From positions 1 to 7,557 of the forward strand of contig CANQUR010000075.1 of the NCBI GenBank assembly GCA_947627075.1: a DNA stretch of 7,557 nt, read 5' to 3'. Shown here piece after piece: positions 1-5,148 of the stretch (positions are counted from its first letter, which is position 1; each line of letters starts with the position of its first letter). A program made the position numbers and the translations under genes. This DNA comes from an uncultured Clostridia bacterium (GTDB taxonomy: Bacteria > Bacillota > Clostridia > Christensenellales > Pumilibacteraceae). A model generated the notes under the pieces. The model searched no databases. It saw only the letters and a program-made list of their open reading frames with translations, and was not told the DNA's origin.

Positions 1-1014
1 CCCTCCTTTCGCCATTGCCGCGCAACCCGAGGTTATCTTATAATCCGTCACACCATTCGTTACAAGAGTATATGCACTTTTGTATGCTATAACGGCATTA
101 AGCTTTAGAGCCATATCGCTCGGAGCATCAATATCGAGCGCCTTGCTCAATCTTTTGAATTCTCCTACGTGCGGAGTAAGAATGAGCGAACACTTTCGTT
201 GAATATCGAATAGCTCGGGCGATAACGCCATTGCATTTATGGCGTCGGCATCGCATATAAGAACGCCTCCGAAATTACATAGTATAAATCGAAGGATGTC
301 CTTCAATGCCGAATTTTTGCCCATTCCCATTCCTATTGCGATCGAATCGGCTTTTGCACAAATCTCCGAAAGCGCAGATATGTCAAAATTCATCTCTCCG
401 TCTAAATCGGATATATCATTTAACATGATTTCTTTTACTCTGCTCCTGTACGCTCCAATCAGTGAGTACGGAACGCAAAGCGTCGTAAGCCCTGCGCCCG
501 ACCTTAATGCAGCCTCTGCGCATATCAGCGGAGCTCCAACCATATGCGAGCTTCCGCCAATCACATAAACCCTGCCATAATCGCCCTTATGAGTAAATCG
601 TTCTCTTTTCATAAGCGTCAAGTCGCCGTCGTCGATCTCTTTCCCCGGAATCATGGGAATGATCTTTACAGGCTCATAGCTTGCGACCGCAAAAGCATAT
701 TCTTTTTCATGCGAAATACTCAAGCTTACTTCTCCGTTAAAAAGGTCTTTGATCTTGTCAGACATAATCAGAAACGGAGCCCCGAGATCGGTATGAGAAA
801 TTTCCAAATCACCAAGCGAAAAGCCTCTAAACCCTTTGCCGGAAAGCTTTGACACTGCCTCCTTCGCCGCATATAATCCGGCATAGGTCTGCAAAGGTAT
901 CGGTCTGCTTTGAGCATAATTGCGCTCATTTTCAGTAAAAACTCTTTGTAAAAAATTTACGCTCTTTATCGCGCGTTCTATTCTTTTGATCTCAACTATA
1001 TCGGCGCCTATCAT
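1..1014 (-). CDS. Fused holo-ACP synthase / NAD(P)H-hydrate dehydratase (partial, 3' end off the left edge)
   Basis: My translation of the minus strand is open from the ATG at 1014 to base 1 (338 codons, no stop). Residues 1-118 are a complete AcpS domain, which moves phosphopantetheine from CoA to acyl carrier protein: GADIVEI with the metal-binding D5, FTENE near residue 27, AAKEA with K51/E52, and SISH at 99-102. After a short linker, residues ~135-338 match the ribokinase-like NnrD domain, which uses ADP or ATP to dehydrate damaged NAD(P)H hydrates: HKGDYGRV (142-149), IGGS (152-155), ALRSGAGL (169-176), DADA (255-258), LTPHVGEF (279-286) and SGCAAMAKGG (329-338), the start of the phosphate-binding loop. 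The catalytic GD that should follow lies outside the window. The epimerase partner NnrE is not present in the visible part. The ATG overlaps the stop of the peptidase gene by 4 nt, indicating coupled translation. There is no convincing ribosome site for a separate NnrD start at M121 or M135, so I read it as one polypeptide. Confidence 0.9.
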   Translation of the reverse strand, partial: MIGADIVEIKRIERAIKSVNFLQRVFTENERNYAQSRPIPLQTYAGLYAAKEAVSKLSGKGFRGFSLGDLEISHTDLGAPFLIMSDKIKDLFNGEVSLSISHEKEYAFAVASYEPVKIIPMIPGKEIDDGDLTLMKRERFTHKGDYGRVYVIGGSSHMVGAPLICAEAALRSGAGLTTLCVPYSLIGAYRSRVKEIMLNDISDLDGEMNFDISALSEICAKADSIAIGMGMGKNSALKDILRFILCNFGGVLICDADAINAMALSPELFDIQRKCSLILTPHVGEFKRLSKALDIDAPSDMALKLNAVIAYKSAYTLVTNGVTDYKITSGCAAMAKGG

Positions 1015-1883
1015 AGTGTCACCGCATTCCAAATAGCGTTTTTTACCGCATTGACGCAAGCCACCTGTAATTTTATCATATCCACTGACTTATCGCCCAC
1101 CGACGCGCAAAATATGGTATCGCCGTCAAGATCGGTATGCACGGGAAATATCGTCTGCGCAAGACCGTTATGAGAAACAGAAGCGAGCTTATTTGCTTGT
1201 ACCTTGGTAAGCTTTGCATCGGTAATAACACAGCCTATCGTCGTATTGGCGCCCGCCACATTAGGCACCTCATGGTTTAACAGTTCAAGAGTGTCGACAA
1301 ATTCTTCTCCGCACTTTGCTCCGGCGATTATTTTTCCGTTTTTACGAACGTCACCAAATGCGTTTACAGCCATGATCGCAATAACTTCGGCATCATCTGC
1401 CTTTGCCACCGCTATTCCCACTCCCGACAGAGAACAATTCTTTATGCCGAGAATTTTACCAACGGTCGCGCCTTTTCCGACGCCTATTCTTCCTCCGTTA
1501 AATTCATCGGTAGCCATAATAACGGCTCTATACCCCATGTCTTCGGTCGGAAAGTGATATTCGGCATCATTCAAGTCGTAGATCACAGCCGACGGAACGA
1601 TCGGCACTATTTTATCCATGACTCGTACGCCCTTGCCTTGTTCCTTCAATGCATTCATAGCGCCGCAAGCCGCGATAAGACCATATGCCGAGCCACCGCA
1701 AAGCGCTATCGCATCGACATGCTCATTCGCCTTATCGCTCGCAAGAAGCGCAGTCTCACGCGTGCCGGGTGCGCCGCCTCTGACATCGCAACCACATACG
1801 CAACCGTCCTCAAATGTTATAACCGTAACGCCGGTAAAGCCATCGTTGACATTTCCTATTTTTACACCTTTAATCAATTTCAT
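1011..1883 (-). CDS. P1 family (S58, DmpA/NylC-type) self-processing peptidase
   Basis: This 290-residue protein resembles the P1/S58 N-terminal-nucleophile hydrolases (DmpA aminopeptidase, BapA, nylon-oligomer hydrolase NylC). These are made as one chain and cut themselves to expose a Ser or Thr nucleophile. Visible marks are RGGAPGTRE (35-43), a glycine-rich LCGGSAYGL (61-69), GKGATVGK (136-143), VNAFGDV (173-179) and the cleavage region GANTTIG (211-217). By analogy with NylC, cleavage would fall between N213 and T214, giving a ~213-residue alpha chain and a ~77-residue beta chain beginning with Thr. PVHTDLDGDT (247-256) is also typical. There is no signal peptide, so it should act in the cytoplasm. 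The natural substrate cannot be told from sequence; small amino-terminal peptides or amides are plausible. It is translated from an AAGGAA site (1891-1896) inside recX, overlaps recX by 14 nt, and its TGA overlaps the next ATG. Confidence 0.9.
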   Translation of the reverse strand: MKLIKGVKIGNVNDGFTGVTVITFEDGCVCGCDVRGGAPGTRETALLASDKANEHVDAIALCGGSAYGLIAACGAMNALKEQGKGVRVMDKIVPIVPSAVIYDLNDAEYHFPTEDMGYRAVIMATDEFNGGRIGVGKGATVGKILGIKNCSLSGVGIAVAKADDAEVIAIMAVNAFGDVRKNGKIIAGAKCGEEFVDTLELLNHEVPNVAGANTTIGCVITDAKLTKVQANKLASVSHNGLAQTIFPVHTDLDGDTIFCASVGDKSVDMIKLQVACVNAVKNAIWNAVTL

Positions 1884-2475
1884 AATCCATTTCCTTCAAC
1901 GCCTCGCGGATATCATCCCAATCGAATCCGCGATACAAAAGATAATTTATCAATTTTTGTCTATCCGCATTCTTGTGAGTTCGCAAATATTTTTGTACAC
2001 ACCGATCGCAAGACTCTCCTTCATCGACTGCACTCAACGCCGTCTCTAGCGTATCGTCGCTCACTCCGGCTTTTTTCAACTCGAACGTCAACCGCTTTGC
2101 GCCACGTTCCTTTGAATAAGATGCCACATAGGCTTGGGCGAATTTTGCGTCATCGACGTATCCATATGATTTAAGTTTGATTATTGCCGCATTGATAGCC
2201 TCGGATGAATAGTCATGCCGCGCCAAATAATCGCGCATTTGTTTTTCGCTCACAGTTCGTTTTACGGAATATTTCAAACCTCTATTGAATGCCGACACTT
2301 CGCCTTCCTCTTTTGAAATAGCGCCAATATCATCATCTGTAAGTAGCTTGCCTACCTTCAAACCAAACTTGACTGCCGTAGCATATTCGACTCCGAAGGC
2401 AAAACTGCCGTCAATAAAAATATTGAGTCTGTCGCCTTTTTTCTTTTGCGAAGATATTTCGGTAATTTCTCTCAT
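1870..2475 (-). CDS. recX: Regulatory protein RecX
   Basis: A 201-residue RecX homologue. RecX binds RecA filaments and limits or modulates strand exchange and SOS activation. The N-terminus follows the Firmicute pattern: ITEISSQKKKGDRLNIFIDG with FAFGV (residues ~4-28). The rest is helical with the expected three-helix repeats, seen in ALRxL-like segments such as MRDYLARHDYSS (~80-91), IIKLKSYGYVDDAKFAQAYV (~98-117), and KLINYLLYRGFDWDDIREAL near the C-terminus. It is the first gene of the minus-strand operon and is read from the promoter at 2492-2520. The predicted start site falls about 10 nt upstream of the ATG, so the leader is very short and holds little besides the GAGAGG ribosome site (2480-2485). 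recA is not in the window. No LexA-type operator was recognised here, so SOS control is not evident. Confidence 0.92.
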   Translation of the reverse strand: MREITEISSQKKKGDRLNIFIDGSFAFGVEYATAVKFGLKVGKLLTDDDIGAISKEEGEVSAFNRGLKYSVKRTVSEKQMRDYLARHDYSSEAINAAIIKLKSYGYVDDAKFAQAYVASYSKERGAKRLTFELKKAGVSDDTLETALSAVDEGESCDRCVQKYLRTHKNADRQKLINYLLYRGFDWDDIREALKEMDYEID

Positions 2476-2491
2476 AAAACCTCTCGACTAT

Positions 2492-2520
2492 AGTATACTT
2501 CATGAATAAAAATTTTGCAA
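2492..2520 (-). promoter_or_regulatory. Sigma-A-type promoter for the recX operon
   Basis: On the minus strand, TTGCAA (2515-2520) and TATACT (2492-2497) are separated by exactly 17 bp. The predicted start (~2485) lies at the recX Shine-Dalgarno GAGAGG, giving a leader of roughly 10 nt. The -35 overlaps the possible plus-strand coat-gene promoter, so the two divergent units could interfere with each other. Confidence 0.75.
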
Positions 2521-2532
2521 ATGCAAATACTT
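2503..2532 (+). promoter_or_regulatory. Candidate forespore (sigma-G-like) promoter for the coat genes
   Basis: TGAATA (2503-2508) equals the sigma-G -35 consensus TGMATA. It is followed after 17 bp by AATACTT (2526-2532), which matches five of seven bases of CATAMTA. The start would fall near 2539, with the GGAGG ribosome site at 2551-2555. No sigma-A promoter is apparent on this strand. This is a weak call, because coat genes are more often under sigma-E or sigma-K and the spacing is one base short of the usual value. Confidence 0.3.
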
Positions 2533-2563
2533 GGTTTATAAAAATAAAACGGAGGTCATTAAA

Positions 2564-2749
2564 ATGACAAGTAAAAATTTGCAAGAAATTTCCGAACTCC
2601 TTGACAGCGAAAACCTTGCCTATCGCAAATGCTGCAATTATGTATCGGAATGTCAAGATCCCACGCTTAAAGAAAAGCTCGGGACCTATGCCAACAACCA
2701 CAGGATCAGATTTGAGAGCCTACTCAGCTATCTCAATTCCAACGCATAA
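2564..2749 (+). CDS. Small spore-coat-associated protein (companion of CotF)
   Basis: This 61-residue protein starts at the ATG at 2564, chosen because GGAGG sits at 2551-2555 with 8 nt spacing; an in-frame TTG at 2531 would lie upstream of that site. The protein appears all-helical, with two predicted amphipathic helices (about residues 3-30 and 33-58) joined by a turn at QDPTLK. This resembles half of a ferritin-like or CotF four-helix bundle. It contains three cysteines (C23, C24, C30) and no signal peptide. From memory, small proteins of this type, with an ALK(E/K)..N...H(R)xR(F/Y) second helix, often sit directly before coat-F-domain genes in Clostridia. The gene is 14 nt from the cotF-like gene and surely co-transcribed. 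A structural role in the spore coat is an inference from this neighbourhood and the similar fold. Confidence 0.8.
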   Translation: MTSKNLQEISELLDSENLAYRKCCNYVSECQDPTLKEKLGTYANNHRIRFESLLSYLNSNA

Positions 2750-2763
2750 AAGGAGGATCGAAT

Positions 2764-3204
2764 ATGCCTAATAACACACAAACAAAAAGAAGTTCTACGC
2801 AAAGAAACACCACTTCTATCACCGACTTTAACACAAAGACTCAAAACACAGGGTCGTCGTCGAAGCCGAAAAAAAATTCCAATTACAGCGACTGTCCAAA
2901 GAACTGTAGCTGTACCGAATTCGCGCAGGACGTTTGCAAGCTGTCGGATAAGGAAATCATTTCAGACGTACTTGGATCACAAAAAGCTCTTATCAAGCTT
3001 TACGGGACCGCGCTATGCGAAGCTTCTTGCCCGAAGTTACGAAATCTCATAGACAATCAACTCAGCGAATGTGCGGAAGATCAATATGACGCCTTCTTGT
3101 ATATGCAGGAAAGAGGTTTATACCCGACCGATACCGCGCCGATGCCGAAAATCAATCAAGCAAAAAAGAAATTTACCGCCTGCGAGCAACAAATGAAAAT
3201 TTGA
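2764..3204 (+). CDS. CotF-family spore coat protein, cysteine-rich, with low-complexity N-terminus
   Basis: This 146-residue protein starts at the ATG after AGGAGG (2751-2756, 7 nt spacing). Residues ~59-138 match the coat-F domain: KLSDKEIISDVLGSQKAL (59-76), a YGTAL helix with ASCPKLR, and a third helix ending in MQERGLYPTDTAPMPKINQ (114-132), followed by AKKKF. The family pattern is DKDIVNDVLNSQK, then MNQRGWY, then a K-x-NQAK tail. The first ~43 residues are polar and low in complexity (Thr, Ser, Asn, Gln, Lys) and likely disordered. The protein has eight cysteines (44, 48, 50, 58, 85, 89, 103, 140), including a CPKNCSC cluster. That is high for this family as I know it and fits disulfide cross-linking of the coat, or metal binding. 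It is the second gene of the coat unit and is followed directly by a hairpin. The specific symbol cotF is not assigned because many paralogues exist. Confidence 0.88.
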   Translation: MPNNTQTKRSSTQRNTTSITDFNTKTQNTGSSSKPKKNSNYSDCPKNCSCTEFAQDVCKLSDKEIISDVLGSQKALIKLYGTALCEASCPKLRNLIDNQLSECAEDQYDAFLYMQERGLYPTDTAPMPKINQAKKKFTACEQQMKI

Positions 3205-3208
3205 TTCG

Positions 3209-3238
3209 AGTCGCGTCGTTCATTACGGCGCGACTTTA
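3209..3238 (+). terminator. Hairpin between convergent cotF-like and ABC genes
   Basis: AGTCGCGTCG (3209-3218) pairs with CGGCGCGACT (3226-3235) to give a 10-bp stem (one G-U) with a 7-nt loop. TTT follows on the plus strand. It fills the 31-nt gap between two convergent genes, so it probably serves both directions. The U tract is short (UUUA) on the plus strand and absent right after the stem on the minus strand, so efficiency is uncertain. Confidence 0.6.
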
Positions 3239-3907
3239 CATATCGAGAAGTAATTGGGTATATTTATCCACAGGCGAAGAAAGCACTTGCTCCATCGGAC
3301 CTTGTTGCAATATTTTATCTCGCCTACATACTATGATATGGTCCGGCTTCAATTTTTTGATATCCGAGCCGTCGCAGGACGTTACTATGGTATAACCGCC
3401 GCGACTCCTTATCATCTCAGTTATTGCCTCGTCATCGCCGAGCAAATGATACGGCTCGTCAAACAAGGTGATCTCGGTATTTCTTAAATATAACCTTGCG
3501 CGAAAAAATGAAATCAATTCTTTTTTTGAAAGCTTTTTGGTTCTCTTTTCCATATCCAAAGCGAACAAATTTACCGCTTGCTCTACCATGGACTTGGCCT
3601 TATCCTTGTTTATGCCACGCATAGTCAACGGCTTTATGAGAATATTCTTTACTTTTCCGCCAAAAGGCATCGTATCGGCGCTTACGAGAATTATGTCTCG
3701 AGCTTTAGGCGAAAGTTCTTCGATATTTTTTCCGTCAAGAACGATCTCCCCTTCTTCGATTTCCTTTATTCCGCCTATTATCCTTAAAAGCGAAGTCTTG
3801 AACGAGCCTATTTCTCCGAGAATAAGCGTTATCCCTACGTTAAAGGACACGTTTAAGGTGGTGATGTCGCCGTAATATTCTATCTTAACATTCTTTACTT
3901 CGAGCAT
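3236..3907 (-). CDS. Stand-alone ABC ATPase-like protein with degraded nucleotide-binding motifs
   Basis: A 223-residue protein with the overall layout of an ABC nucleotide-binding domain, closest in flavour to sugar-importer (UgpC/MsmX) ATPases: LEVKNVKIEYYG, then SLLRIIGGI with EGEIVLDGK, SPKARDI, and ITLFDEP. Key motifs deviate (numbered from M at 3907). Walker A is GEIGSFKT (31-38), with Phe in place of the glycine before the lysine. The Q-loop region reads VSADTMPF (75-82), without Gln. The signature is LSKKE (126-130) instead of LSGGQ. The D-loop is HLLGDD, and the switch histidine region reads TSCDG (176-180). Walker B D150/E151 are intact. There is no TOBE tail and no permease gene nearby. 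A longer start at 3925 would lie upstream of the predicted transcription start, so M at 3907 is preferred; no Shine-Dalgarno exists, and the mRNA looks leaderless. It is probably a weak or non-hydrolysing ABC-fold protein; its partner is unknown. Confidence 0.82.
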   Translation of the reverse strand: MLEVKNVKIEYYGDITTLNVSFNVGITLILGEIGSFKTSLLRIIGGIKEIEEGEIVLDGKNIEELSPKARDIILVSADTMPFGGKVKNILIKPLTMRGINKDKAKSMVEQAVNLFALDMEKRTKKLSKKELISFFRARLYLRNTEITLFDEPYHLLGDDEAITEMIRSRGGYTIVTSCDGSDIKKLKPDHIIVCRRDKILQQGPMEQVLSSPVDKYTQLLLDM

Positions 3908-3915
3908 ATATCGAT

Positions 3916-3944
3916 ATTTTAGCATATTTCGATTTCTTTATCAA
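3916..3944 (-). promoter_or_regulatory. Promoter of the ABC-like gene, predicted leaderless
   Basis: On the minus strand, TTGATA (3939-3944), a 17-bp spacer and TAAAAT (3916-3921). The -10 ends 8 nt before the ATG at 3907, so transcription should begin at or within two bases of the start codon. The joining sequence ATCGATAT lies in a 10-bp palindrome (3908-3917). The same layout precedes the gene at 5149. Confidence 0.7.
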
Positions 3945-3961
3945 GCAATAAAAGCGAATAT

Positions 3962-3978
3962 ATTTTCTTTTAGAAAAT
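3962..3978. repeat. Inverted repeat, 7-bp arms (possible operator)
   Basis: ATTTTCT (3962-3968) and AGAAAAT (3972-3978) form perfect arms around TTT. It lies just upstream of the minus-strand ABC promoter (-35 ends at 3944), in the 250-bp gap between divergent genes. In AT-rich DNA such repeats also occur by chance. Confidence 0.35.
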
Positions 3979-3998
3979 TAATGAGTTACTGTTTACAT

Positions 3999-4017
3999 AA
4001 TAAAATACTATTTTATT
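3999..4017. repeat. 19-bp A/T palindrome in the divergent intergenic region
   Basis: AATAAAATA (3999-4007) and TATTTTATT (4009-4017) are perfect 9-bp inverted arms around C4008. It sits about midway between the divergent promoters of the ABC-like gene and the lipoprotein gene, where a regulator could affect both. The rest of 3945-4100 is AT-rich and holds no ORF or RNA gene that I can recognise. Confidence 0.45.
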
Positions 4018-4100
4018 GAAATATTACTCCGATAATCGCTCAATATAGTATTATTTTTGCCGTTAAAAGCAAATTTTCAGCGATTTAATTCATTTTTGAT

Positions 4101-4128
4101 TTGATTTTGGGCTCAAACATGATATAAT
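4101..4128 (+). promoter_or_regulatory. Extended -10 promoter of the lipoprotein gene
   Basis: TATAAT (4123-4128) is preceded by TG at 4120-4121, giving the extended -10 TGNTATAAT. A TTGATT -35 (4101-4106) lies 16 bp upstream. Start is expected near 4135, leaving a leader of about 23 nt with GGAG at 4149-4152. Unlike its neighbours, this gene therefore has a normal leader. Confidence 0.75.
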
Positions 4129-4147
4129 GAAAACATAAACGTTTTCA
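4128..4147. promoter_or_regulatory. Inverted repeat / cre-like site over the transcription start
   Basis: TGAAAAC (4128-4134) and GTTTTCA (4141-4147) are perfect 7-bp arms six bases apart, running from the -10 to just before the ribosome site. The overlapping stretch CATAAACGTTTTCA (4134-4147) fits the CcpA cre consensus TGWAANCGNTNWCA except at its first two bases. Either reading points to a repressor site at the start of transcription. The left arm begins upstream of the predicted start, so a full RNA hairpin is less likely. Confidence 0.35.
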
Positions 4148-4157
4148 CGGAGATAAA

Positions 4158-5000
4158 ATGAAGAAAATAATAATATCGATCATGCTTATCATTATGGTCA
4201 TACCATTCGCAACAGGGTGTCGCCATGATGAGCCGACAAAAGAGACCTCAACTATTCCGTCTTTACTTATAAATGAAAAAGCTCCCCCATTAGGCGCCTC
4301 ACCTTCGGACTATTCGCCAATCGAAAATCTTCAATTTGCAGCTTATAAATTCAATCACACCCAATCTTGGGAGGCGTTATACAGCGGAGAGGTCACAGCA
4401 GTGGGTACAAAGCAACAAGTTCGCAACAAGCGAATCTATGATAACGGCGTCTTGTTTTGCGAAGCTTTGAGCGTTTCCACATTGAAAAAAGTTGGCGAAC
4501 AAAAATATTTCCGCGGCGATAATATTTTGGTTAGGTCATATAAAAAGATCGACCAAGCGACAATCACAGCCACTTGGAACGATACCGTAAACAAAATTTC
4601 TTCCAATGATTATTACACAAAATATGGGCTTAAGCCAAACGAGATATTCAAATACATTATAAGTCCGTCAACGGTCATCTCTTCCGAGCGTATAGACAGT
4701 GAGAATTTTACTTATAGATTCGTTTTGTCTCCCAATTGTGCCGAATATCTTAAGCGTGAAGTACGGGCCATGGCAGGAAGCAGATCGGATGCCGAATACC
4801 TCGAAGTAGAATGCACCGTAGAAATGGATAAAAATTGGAATATCATAAAGACAACTACAAAAGAAAGCTATAAGATATCCATAATTCTTCTCGGCAACAT
4901 CACCTGCACAAGCGTTTCGAATGAAGAATTCAAACTTAACGGTTCGTTTCCCATTCCAGACAACGAGTTGTTTGAATCGTTCCTTGTCGATGACAAATAA
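4158..5000 (+). CDS. Lipoprotein of unknown function
   Basis: The 280-residue product begins with a lipoprotein signal: KK, a hydrophobic stretch (residues 4-17) and the lipobox ATG-C with Cys21 as the lipidated residue, so the mature protein should be anchored on the outer face of the membrane. Residues 22-50 are polar and probably form a flexible tether. The remainder is rich in alternating polar/hydrophobic segments (for example 125-132 and 215-245), suggesting a beta-rich fold of the LolA/LppX half-barrel kind, but I cannot assign a family. Four cysteines besides Cys21 (94, 192 and two nearer the C-terminus) are seen. The start is supported by GGAG at 4149-4152 and the promoter above. It is divergent from the ABC-like gene and upstream of the aminotransferase homologue on the same strand. 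A short 5-bp hairpin and T-run around the stop codon is too weak to call a terminator, so read-through is possible. Confidence 0.8.
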   Translation: MKKIIISIMLIIMVIPFATGCRHDEPTKETSTIPSLLINEKAPPLGASPSDYSPIENLQFAAYKFNHTQSWEALYSGEVTAVGTKQQVRNKRIYDNGVLFCEALSVSTLKKVGEQKYFRGDNILVRSYKKIDQATITATWNDTVNKISSNDYYTKYGLKPNEIFKYIISPSTVISSERIDSENFTYRFVLSPNCAEYLKREVRAMAGSRSDAEYLEVECTVEMDKNWNIIKTTTKESYKISIILLGNITCTSVSNEEFKLNGSFPIPDNELFESFLVDDK

Positions 5001-5111
5001 AGTTTTTTCGGTCAATGGCGAATATACACGAAATAATAGAGAAATTGAGATCATTTCATCCAAAACGGCATGACGCTCCCTAAATTTCACAATGCAAGCC
5101 ATATAAAGGAT

Positions 5112-5140
5112 TTGCCAAATTAAGTAAAATATCATATAAT
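5112..5140 (+). promoter_or_regulatory. Promoter of the aminotransferase homologue, predicted leaderless
   Basis: TTGCCA (5112-5117), 17-bp spacer, perfect TATAAT (5135-5140). The ATG at 5149 begins 8 nt beyond the -10, so the mRNA should start at or within two bases of it, and no Shine-Dalgarno is present. Inverted arms ATATCA (5129-5134) and TGATAT (5143-5148) flank the -10 and could bind a regulator. The rest of 5001-5111 shows nothing recognisable. Confidence 0.78.
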
Positions 5141-5148
5141 ATTGATAT

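Noticed and set aside
239..852. Plus-strand ORFs at 239-568 and 544-852
   Set aside because: They lie opposite the well-supported AcpS-NnrD frame, have no ribosome site and resemble no family.
1554..2174. Plus-strand ORF of 206 codons
   Set aside because: It spans the antisense of two genes (peptidase and recX), crosses their boundary and has no recognisable domain or ribosome site.
2516..2528. Tandem TGCAAA TGCAAA
   Set aside because: Only two copies of a 6-mer in AT-rich DNA overlapping a promoter; not enough to call a repeat or operator.
2531..2563. TTG start extending the small coat gene by 11 residues
   Set aside because: The extension contains the GGAGG ribosome site of the ATG at 2564, so the downstream start is the real one.
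3908..3925. Upstream ATG (3925) for the ABC-like gene
   Set aside because: It lies upstream of the predicted transcription start, directly next to the -10 box, and has no ribosome site; family similarity begins at M at 3907.
4985..5008. Terminator after the lipoprotein gene (TTGTC-GAT-GACAA then T run)
   Set aside because: The stem is only 5 bp, lies within the coding end, and the T tract is separated from the stem by several bases.
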